Shown: one piece after another, positions 6,931 through 13,731 of the stretch | Layout of the letters: the number at the start of each line of letters is the position of its first letter | How positions within the stretch are numbered: the stretch's first letter is position 1 | NCBI GenBank assembly: GCA_051305935.1 | Contig: JBPPMG010000495.1 | Location: 1 to 13,731 of the forward strand | Source: JACPDH01 sp051305935 | GTDB lineage: Bacteria > Acidobacteriota > Thermoanaerobaculia > Gp7-AA8 | Direction of reading: 5' to 3' | Length of the DNA stretch: 13,731 nt | Notes under the pieces: model-generated | Told to the model about the DNA's origin: nothing | The model's input: the letters and a program-made list of their open reading frames with translations, nothing else | The model's database searches: none | Position numbers and translations under genes: made by a program

Positions 6931-7542
6931 TCAGAGATCGAAGGTGCGCGGCTCGGCTGGATCTTCGCCCGATTCGCCCGCCAGCGACTCCTCGAACGTC
7001 CCCGTGAGCGCTTCCACCTCTTCGGCGGAGAGCTTGCTGTCGCGGGTCGCCTTCTGCATCTCCTGCAGGAGCGGCAGTGCCGACTCGAGCGCGATGGTCC
7101 CCTCGGCGATCCCGTCCCTCACCGCGAGAACGGATTGCTTGAACGCGGCCCGCGCGTCGGGCGCGACTCCGTCGTCGAACATCCTTTCCGCGTCCGCGTT
7201 CATCTGCCCGAACGCGATCGCGACGAGCTTCGCGAGGCCTCCCGACTGGAGGAACGCCCCGACGATCGCCATCAGCCCGATGACTACGATCGCGGCGACG
7301 CCGCAGGTTAGAGGCAGCCACGTTGGCAGGCGGGAAGCTCCGCGCGGCGCGGCGTAGTAGTCGGCGGGCCGCCATCCCGGAGAAGGCGGAGGAGTGGCCC
7401 CGGTCGCCGGGGACAGCCCCACATCGGGCGAAGTCGCGGCCGGTATTGCAGCCTCTTGGCGCTCCACCGCGGGCGATTCGTCTGAAGTGACGTCTCCGTC
7501 GGGTGAGGCGTCCGGAGCGTGTTCCTTTGGTTGCTCGTCCAT
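6931..7542 (-). CDS. Small single-pass membrane protein of unknown function
   Basis: 203 residues from the preferred ATG. Residues 1-70 are rich in Pro, Ser, Ala and acidic residues and look disordered. A single membrane helix lies at about 76-99 (WLPLTCGVAAIVVIGLMAIVGAFL). Residues 100-185 look helical and amphipathic, with an acidic tail ending in TFDL. There is no signal peptide and no recognised motif. An in-frame extension to 7608 would add 22 residues but would run over the divergent promoter and reach the start codon of the response-regulator gene, so 7542 is preferred. It has no clear Shine-Dalgarno. It is the first gene of the minus-strand run that continues with uvrB after 55 nt; whether it is co-transcribed or related to repair is unknown. 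Real-gene status rests on its position, the helix and the coherent composition. Confidence 0.7.
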   Translation of the reverse strand: MDEQPKEHAPDASPDGDVTSDESPAVERQEAAIPAATSPDVGLSPATGATPPPSPGWRPADYYAAPRGASRLPTWLPLTCGVAAIVVIGLMAIVGAFLQSGGLAKLVAIAFGQMNADAERMFDDGVAPDARAAFKQSVLAVRDGIAEGTIALESALPLLQEMQKATRDSKLSAEEVEALTGTFEESLAGESGEDPAEPRTFDL

Positions 7543-7558
7543 CACGTCACTATGATTG

Positions 7559-7587
7559 TTGACTCCATGAGTGCATTTCAAGACAAT
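7559..7587 (+). promoter_or_regulatory. Sigma70-like promoter of the response-regulator gene
   Basis: TTGACT (7559-7564, 5 of 6 to consensus), a 17-nt spacer, and GACAAT (7582-7587, 4 of 6). Transcription should start near 7594, giving a leader of about 14 nt before the ATG at 7608. It sits in the 65-nt space between divergent genes, so the minus-strand promoter for the membrane-protein/uvrB group probably overlaps here too. Confidence 0.5.
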
Positions 7588-7607
7588 CCTCTGGAACGAA
7601 CCTACCA

Positions 7608-7985
7608 ATGACGACCCTCGACAAACTGACGATTCTCGTACTAGACGACAACCCTCTCGTTCTCAAGCTCGCGCGCGCACTGCTCGAGCGGGAAGGGAGC
7701 ACCGTACTCACCGCGGCAAGCTGGATCGAGTTCAACCACGTGCTCGCGGCCAACACGCCCGACGTGATCTTCCTCGACGTGAACCTCCCGAGCATCAAGG
7801 GGAACCGCCTGAGCGAAGTGCTCAAGTCCCAGTCGAACAAGAAGGACATCCCGATCATCCTGATCTCCGACCTGCCCGAAAAATCTCTCGAAGAGATGTT
7901 TCCGAGCTCGGGCGCGGATGCCTGGCTGCGCAAGCCTCTGACGCGCGACAAGGTGCTCGAAGTGATCAGCCGCGTCCTTCCGTAG
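7608..7985 (+). CDS. Single-domain CheY-like response regulator
   Basis: 125 residues: a receiver domain and nothing else. Acidic pocket D13-D14 (LVLDDNP), phospho-acceptor D57 (IFLDVNLP), switch Ser S87 (LISD) and invariant Lys K109 (WLRKP) are all present, so it should accept phosphate. There is no DNA-binding or enzymatic output domain, so it must act by binding a partner or as a phosphorelay intermediate. It is divergent from the uvrB-side genes and converges on the PBP gene, 30 nt apart end to end. The nearest histidine kinase in the window is at 10924-11967, on the same strand but separated by the PBP gene; pairing is inferred only. No clear Shine-Dalgarno is seen before the ATG. Confidence 0.93.
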   Translation: MTTLDKLTILVLDDNPLVLKLARALLEREGSTVLTAASWIEFNHVLAANTPDVIFLDVNLPSIKGNRLSEVLKSQSNKKDIPIILISDLPEKSLEEMFPSSGADAWLRKPLTRDKVLEVISRVLP

Positions 7986-8015
7986 ACGCGTTGCGCTAGC
8001 CGACTCCTCACTCTC

Positions 8016-10436
8016 CTACGGGGGAGTAGTCGTCTGCGGAACGCCGTCCGCATCAATCTCGGAAGGCAGTGATTGCACTCCCGGAGGCTCGCTTCCGCCC
8101 TGGGCGAAGGCTGGGCGCTGGAGATAGAACGGCAACTGACTGACCGCGACGCCTTCGCCACTGCAATTCATGCGCGGCTCGGTTCCTTCGAGAAAGGCTC
8201 CCGTCACGACCTTCGCACAAGGGCCTTCGCCTCGCCGTCCGGTCTGCAAGTCCATCGGCACGAGCGTGACACCTGGCGGCACATCGAACTCTCGCGGAGT
8301 TCCCCGGAGCTTCGCTTCATCGACGCGGTTGATGAAGTCGAGCCAGATCGGCAGCGCGATCTCGCCTCCCGTCGCGCCGCTGCCGAGCGATTTCGCGGGG
8401 TCGTCGTAGCCTAACCAGACCGCGATCGTGTACTCCGGTGTGAAACCGATGAACCAGGCGTCGGTGAATCCGTTCGTCGTCCCGGTCTTCCCAGCCACTC
8501 CCCCGGGCACCGTATGTGCCTTGTACGCCGTTCCTCGGTCGACCACGCCTTCCAGCATGTGCGTGATCAGGTAAGCCGTCTGGACCGATACGGCCTCGTT
8601 GAGCTCCGGCGCCCCCTCTTCGAGAATCTTGCTGGTCGCGTCGGTCACCCTGCGGATGTAGCGAGGCCTGGCGTAGACGCCCTGGTTTGCGAACGAGTTG
8701 TAGGCGGCGGCCATCTCGAGCGGAGAGACACCGGCTGCTCCCAGCGCGAGTGACGGATACGGAGGAAGTGGTGCCGAGACGCCGCAACGCCGCGTCAGGT
8801 CGATCACCGGGTTCGCGCCCACGAGCATGAAGGTCTTCACCGCCGGAACGTTGATCGATTTCTCCAGCGCCTGCTGAAGCGTGACGATCCCCGAATACTG
8901 GCCGTCGTAGTTCCTCGGCGAGTACGTCGTCGTGTCGAGCGTGATGCTCACCGGAGAGTCGAACACGGTGTCCGCTACCGTGAAACCGCGCTCGAGCGCG
9001 CTTGCGTAGACGAACGGCTTGAAGCCGGAACCGGTCTGCCGAAGCGACTGCACGGCGCGATTGAACTTCGACCGCTGGAAGTCGTAACCACCCGACAAAG
9101 CGAGAATCTCGCCGCTCCTCACGTCGAGCACGATCATCGCTCCTTCGACGGCGGGAATCTGCTCCAGCATCCATGAGGTCGTCTTCTTCTTCGGGTCAGT
9201 CGCAAGCTTGACCGAAACGACGTCCCCGCGTCGCAGCGAGCCCTCCAGCGATTCCTTCCGCGTCCAGCCCCACGACTCGCGCTTGAGAACGATCGTGTCC
9301 TTCCCCAGGCGCACGTCGACGCGGTCCTTCTTCACTTCGGTGACGACCGCACTGTAGATCTCGTTCTCGCGTGGCGACTCCTCCCAACCGGGATCGGACC
9401 ACGCTTCGGGCTCGATGCCTTCGGCGATGACGTTTCGCGCCGCCTTTCGGAGTCCCCGCCTCTTGTCGAAGCGATGCAGCCCGTCGCGAAGGGCCCTCTC
9501 GGCGATCTCCTGCAACTGGAGGTCGAGCGTCGTCCAGACCTGCAGTCCGCTCTGGTAGAGCTCTTCGCTGCCGTAGTACTTCTCGATGTATTGACGAACC
9601 TCCTCGGCAAAATAGGCGCCCACGTCGGGAGTCTCGTCCTTGTAAGTTCCGAGCACGATCGGCGTCCGAATCGCGTCGCGATGCTCCTGCGGCGTGATGT
9701 ACTTCACCGCCAGCATCCGCCCCAGCACGTGGTTGCGCCGGTTGAGCGACTCTTTCGGATGCGTAATCGGCGAAAGCCTCGCCGGGCGCTGCACCATGCC
9801 TGCGATGAGCGCGGCCTCGGGGATCGTCAGGTCCTTCGCGTTCTTGCCGAAGTAATGGCGCGCCGCCGCCTCGACGCCGTAGACGTCACCGAGGTAAACC
9901 TGGTTCGCGTACATCTCGATGATCTGGTCTTTCGTGAAGTACTTCTCGATCTCGATGGCAAGGAACACCTCGTTGATTTTGCGGCGCCAGCTCTTCTCCG
10001 GGGTGAGGAAGACCTGCCGGGCGAGCTGCATCGTCAGCGTGGACGCGCCCTCGGCCTTCTTCTGCGTCATCACGTCCTTGTACACGGCGCGCGCGACTGC
10101 TTTCGGGTCGATTCCTCCGTGGTCGTAGAAGTTCGCATCCTCGGTCGCGACGAGCGCGTTGATCAGATGCGGCGACATCTCCTTTTTCGAGACCATCATC
10201 CGGCGCTGAATCGCGTACTCGGCGTAGGGGCGACCGTCGCGGCTGTAAAGGCGGGTGATCACGCTCGGCCTGTACGTATCGAGCGTCTCGACGAGCGGGA
10301 TGTGGATGATCCGAGCAGCGAGAAACCCGCCGGGCACACCGAGCGCCATTACTACGAAGAGAGGCAGCAGCCGGGACTGCAGCCGCCTCTTCCGAGGCGG
10401 CTGGGACTGAGGTGACTCGATCGTTTGGCTGGTCAT
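8016..10436 (-). CDS. Class A penicillin-binding protein, PBP1A family (glycosyltransferase and transpeptidase)
   Basis: 806 residues. The enzyme polymerises lipid II into glycan strands and crosslinks them. Basic N-terminus then one membrane anchor at about 23-45. GT51 glycosyltransferase at about 65-235: ATEDANFYDHGGID with catalytic E99, GASTLTMQLARQVFL (130-144), and KDQIIEMYANQVYLG (169-183). An OB-like insert at about 355-425. Transpeptidase at about 430-700 with S470-G-F-K473 (nucleophile motif), SIN 527-529 and KTGT 650-653, all intact. The Pro/Gly-rich tail has two cysteines (in EGPCAKV and RMNCSG) that may form a periplasmic disulfide. The ATG at 10436 has no obvious Shine-Dalgarno. 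It is divergent from the 139-residue gene and convergent with the response regulator. The orthologue name (mrcA/ponA) is not certain, so no symbol is given. Confidence 0.96.
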   Translation of the reverse strand: MTSQTIESPQSQPPRKRRLQSRLLPLFVVMALGVPGGFLAARIIHIPLVETLDTYRPSVITRLYSRDGRPYAEYAIQRRMMVSKKEMSPHLINALVATEDANFYDHGGIDPKAVARAVYKDVMTQKKAEGASTLTMQLARQVFLTPEKSWRRKINEVFLAIEIEKYFTKDQIIEMYANQVYLGDVYGVEAAARHYFGKNAKDLTIPEAALIAGMVQRPARLSPITHPKESLNRRNHVLGRMLAVKYITPQEHRDAIRTPIVLGTYKDETPDVGAYFAEEVRQYIEKYYGSEELYQSGLQVWTTLDLQLQEIAERALRDGLHRFDKRRGLRKAARNVIAEGIEPEAWSDPGWEESPRENEIYSAVVTEVKKDRVDVRLGKDTIVLKRESWGWTRKESLEGSLRRGDVVSVKLATDPKKKTTSWMLEQIPAVEGAMIVLDVRSGEILALSGGYDFQRSKFNRAVQSLRQTGSGFKPFVYASALERGFTVADTVFDSPVSITLDTTTYSPRNYDGQYSGIVTLQQALEKSINVPAVKTFMLVGANPVIDLTRRCGVSAPLPPYPSLALGAAGVSPLEMAAAYNSFANQGVYARPRYIRRVTDATSKILEEGAPELNEAVSVQTAYLITHMLEGVVDRGTAYKAHTVPGGVAGKTGTTNGFTDAWFIGFTPEYTIAVWLGYDDPAKSLGSGATGGEIALPIWLDFINRVDEAKLRGTPREFDVPPGVTLVPMDLQTGRRGEGPCAKVVTGAFLEGTEPRMNCSGEGVAVSQLPFYLQRPAFAQGGSEPPGVQSLPSEIDADGVPQTTTPP

Positions 10437-10493
10437 CAGGGCTCGTTTTGCAAATCGTTGCTTAGTCGCTGCTCGTATGAGGCTAACTTTGGA

Positions 10494-10499
10494 TAGAAT
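10494..10499 (+). promoter_or_regulatory. Candidate -10 element close to a start codon (possible leaderless mRNA)
   Basis: TAGAAT ends 8 nt before the ATG at 10508, so transcription would begin at or 1-2 nt before the start codon. No good -35 lies 16-18 bp upstream, and no Shine-Dalgarno lies between it and the ATG. This spacing is typical of leaderless transcripts. Confidence 0.35.
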
Positions 10500-10507
10500 A
10501 GCGTTCG

Positions 10508-10927
10508 ATGTCGTCGGCGCAAAGCACGATGGAAAGTGGTAGTCCGTCTCCCGGGTGGCCGGAAGCGGTGTCGGCCCGTCTTAGCGCGGTCGGCCCGTGG
10601 CAGACACTCGCCTGGCTGATCGAGGAGCGCAACCGCCTCCCGGAAGAGATTGCTCTGCGCGGCTACATCGAGATCATACGCTCGGTCGTGGTCAAGGACC
10701 TGCTCGCGAACCCGCAGGGTGTCCGTGCCATCCCCAGACTCAGTCCCGAGTTCCTCGCCGATTTCGGGCGCTTCAACCTGTCTGCAAAAGAGGGCTACCT
10801 CATCTCGCTCATCGACGGGCGGACGAACATCGAGAAGCTCCTGAAGCTCAGCCCGTTCGACCCGTTCACCACGATGTTCAACCTCGCACGCCTTCAGTAC
10901 CAGAAGGCGATCGTGGTGCCGCAATGA
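10508..10927 (+). CDS. Small protein with DUF4388-associated winged-helix-like module, histidine-kinase partner
   Basis: 139 residues, no membrane helix and no signal peptide. Residues about 15-85 are helical and unrecognised. Residues about 92-137 (SAKEGYLISLIDGRTNIEKL through FNLARLQYQKAIVVPQ) follow the pattern S-x-x-E-x-x-L-(I/L)-S-x-I-D-G-(R/K)-T/S found next to DUF4388 domains, and parallel residues 194-232 of the DUF4388/SPOR protein in this window. The stop codon overlaps the start of the kinase gene as ATGA, so the two are almost surely translated together, which suggests a direct partner or regulator of the kinase. An alternative start at 10529 would shorten it by seven residues; 10508 is chosen for its spacing to TAGAAT. 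Function unknown. Confidence 0.8.
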   Translation: MSSAQSTMESGSPSPGWPEAVSARLSAVGPWQTLAWLIEERNRLPEEIALRGYIEIIRSVVVKDLLANPQGVRAIPRLSPEFLADFGRFNLSAKEGYLISLIDGRTNIEKLLKLSPFDPFTTMFNLARLQYQKAIVVPQ

Positions 10928-11967
10928 CCGCGTTCGCCCTGAGCCTGCTCGACAACCTCGAGCTCCCGATCGCGATCCTCTCCGACAAGGGGGAGATCGA
11001 CTATCGCAACCTCGCGTTCGCGAACACCTTCGGTGACGAGGCGGAGATCTGGGTCGCGAAGGCGGCGAAGACGAACGTGAGCGGCGAGCGCGGCTGGCTT
11101 CAGCTTTTCTTCTCCGCTCGCGACCGCAGCGAATCGATCGAGGCGGACTTCCAGAGCCGCACGTACCGCATCGCGAGAGTGCCGTTCGACAACGGCGACC
11201 AGCCTTCGTCCGTCGCGCTGACGTTCGACGACGTCACGCGCCAGAGAGAGATGGAGCAGGCGAAGTCGGACTTCACCTCGATGATCGTGCACGATCTGAG
11301 GGGACCGCTCTCGGGTATCCAGGGAACGCTCGAGTTCATCCTCTCCTCGCAGGAAACCCGGCTCGACCCGATGCACGAGGAGTTGCTGCTCGAGGCATCG
11401 CGCGAGTCCGAGCGAATGATGGGGCTCATCAACGAGCTGCTCGATTTCTCGAAGATCGAATCGGGAAACTTCGAGGTTGAAAAGGATCCCGTCCATCTCG
11501 CCGGGATTCTCCGCAGGTCGGTGAAAAGCCTTCAGTCGGTCGCCTCGCGCGACGACGTGCATCTGCTGACCGCGCACGGCTCCGATCTCCCTACGATCCA
11601 CGGCAGCGCGGAAAAGCTGACGCAGGCCGTGATCAACCTCGTCTCCAATTCGGTCAAGTTCACCCCGCAGAAGGGAGTCATCGCCGTCGGGGCGAAACTC
11701 ATGCGGAGCGGCCAGTCCGAGAACGATTCGATCGTCGTGACGATTACCGACACCGGCGTCGGCATGAGCCCGGAAGACCTGTCGCGCATCTTCGAGAAAT
11801 ACAAGCAGAGCAAGAGCAAGTCGGTTCGCGGCGGCGCAGGCACCGGGCTCGGCCTCTACATCGTCAAGCAGGTCATCGAAGCGCACGGCGGAACGGTAAC
11901 CGTCTCGAGCCTGCAGGGAGTCGGTACCAGCATGGTGCTCACGCTCCCCCTTCGCCGCGCGGCGTGA
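10924..11967 (+). CDS. Soluble PAS-containing sensor histidine kinase
   Basis: 347 residues with no membrane helix, so cytoplasmic. An N-terminal PAS-like domain at about 7-105 begins LLDNLELPIAILSDKGEIDY and ends with ALTFDDVTRQREMEQ, the usual linker into the kinase core. HisKA dimerisation and phosphotransfer domain at about 112-182, with phospho-accepting H123 in IVHDLRGPL. HATPase_c domain at about 225-343: N box QAVINLVSNSVKF (234-246), G1 DTGVGM (276-281), F box IFEKYKQ (289-295), G2 GTGLGLYI (306-313). All catalytic motifs are intact. A longer in-frame reading starting at 10597 is not used because it would lie across the upstream gene. Start set by the ATGA overlap with the 139-residue gene. 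It has no receiver domain of its own; its partner is not shown by the sequence. Confidence 0.95.
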   Translation: MTAFALSLLDNLELPIAILSDKGEIDYRNLAFANTFGDEAEIWVAKAAKTNVSGERGWLQLFFSARDRSESIEADFQSRTYRIARVPFDNGDQPSSVALTFDDVTRQREMEQAKSDFTSMIVHDLRGPLSGIQGTLEFILSSQETRLDPMHEELLLEASRESERMMGLINELLDFSKIESGNFEVEKDPVHLAGILRRSVKSLQSVASRDDVHLLTAHGSDLPTIHGSAEKLTQAVINLVSNSVKFTPQKGVIAVGAKLMRSGQSENDSIVVTITDTGVGMSPEDLSRIFEKYKQSKSKSVRGGAGTGLGLYIVKQVIEAHGGTVTVSSLQGVGTSMVLTLPLRRAA

Positions 11968-12042
11968 GCCGGTGCCGTTGCACGCGCGCATCCTCCACGA
12001 CTTTGAGGAATTTGTCCGAGACGCGCGTCCTTTCGCGGCACG

Positions 12043-13647
<1,605 letters not shown>

Positions 13648-13666
13648 CGCGCACGGAAGACTCGAA

Positions 13667-13698
13667 GGCGGCTGAATCGGCTGGCGCGATCAGCCGCC
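13667..13698. terminator. Hairpin between prfC and a possible convergent gene
   Basis: GGCGGCTGA (13667-13675) and TCAGCCGCC (13690-13698) pair perfectly over 9 bp around a 14-nt loop, 19 nt after the prfC stop. There is no T-run on the plus strand; on the minus strand it is followed by TTCGAGTCTT, which is only moderately T-rich. Its place suggests a shared transcript end for convergent genes, but it lacks the tail of a strong intrinsic terminator. Confidence 0.4.
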
Positions 13699-13731
13699 GA
13701 ATACTGCCGACGCCTCGAGCATCGCCTCCGC
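13690..13731 (-). CDS. Possible C-terminal end of a convergent gene, cut by window edge
   Basis: The minus strand is open from the right edge for 13 codons (AEAMLEASAVFGG) to a TGA at 13692-13690. The composition fits the end of a helical protein, and the stop lies inside the hairpin that also follows prfC. With so little sequence the family cannot be named, and it may not be a gene at all. Confidence 0.3.
   Translation of the reverse strand, partial: AEAMLEASAVFGG

Noticed and set aside
7543..7608. Longer start for the membrane-protein gene (225 residues)
   Set aside because: It would reach into the start codon of the divergent response regulator and cover its promoter; the extra 22 residues look like non-coding sequence.
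7986..8040. Terminator between the response regulator and the PBP gene
   Set aside because: GACTACTC and GAGGAGTC can pair only with a mismatch, the first arm lies inside the PBP coding sequence, and no T-run follows on either strand.
9474..10415. Open plus-strand reading of 313 codons
   Set aside because: Antisense to the glycosyltransferase part of the PBP gene, with shadow-type composition.
10597..10923. Longer start for the histidine kinase (456 residues)
   Set aside because: It would overlap almost all of the upstream 139-residue gene; the ATGA overlap and the PAS domain at the N-terminus favour 10924.

Overview
The window is ordinary-looking GC-rich bacterial chromosome with no mobile elements, no CRISPR array and no tRNA that I can see. 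It holds ten intact or nearly intact protein genes, two genes cut by the window edges, and one RNA gene (RNase P RNA). The gene set (type A RNase P RNA, a DUF4388 protein with a SPOR end, a YacP-type NYN protein, bifunctional PBP1A, RF3, a soluble PAS histidine kinase) suggests a Gram-negative-type, GC-rich phylum such as Acidobacteriota or a former deltaproteobacterial group. That placement is an inference with low certainty.

Left half, all on the minus strand and read right to left: a small anchored protein of unknown function (7542-6931), uvrB (6875-4884), uvrC (4876-3026, 7 nt after uvrB and starting with GTG), a DUF4388 / membrane helix / SPOR protein (2938-1106), a YacP-like NYN ribonuclease (1085-648, good Shine-Dalgarno, 20 nt gap), a likely terminator, an AT-rich stretch with a strong hairpin, then rnpB (about 530-175). 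The start of an LD-carboxypeptidase (170-1) directly abuts the 3' end of rnpB. UvrB and UvrC are the damage-verification and dual-incision parts of nucleotide excision repair; uvrA is not in the window.

Right half: a single-domain CheY-like response regulator (7608-7985, plus) is divergent from the uvrB group and has a recognisable sigma70-like promoter. It converges on a class A penicillin-binding protein (10436-8016, minus). Divergent from the PBP gene is a two-gene unit on the plus strand: a 139-residue protein with a DUF4388-associated C-terminal module, overlapping by ATGA a soluble PAS/HisKA/HATPase histidine kinase (10924-11967). Peptide chain release factor 3, prfC (12043-13647), follows. 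The last 42 bases may hold the end of a convergent minus-strand gene that shares a hairpin with the end of prfC.

I found no clearly new defence or mobile system. The points most worth checking are the rnpB / LD-carboxypeptidase junction, the perfect hairpin just upstream of rnpB, the related module in two otherwise different proteins (one a histidine-kinase partner, one a SPOR protein in the uvrBC cluster), and the histidine kinase and receiver genes that flank a cell-wall synthase.
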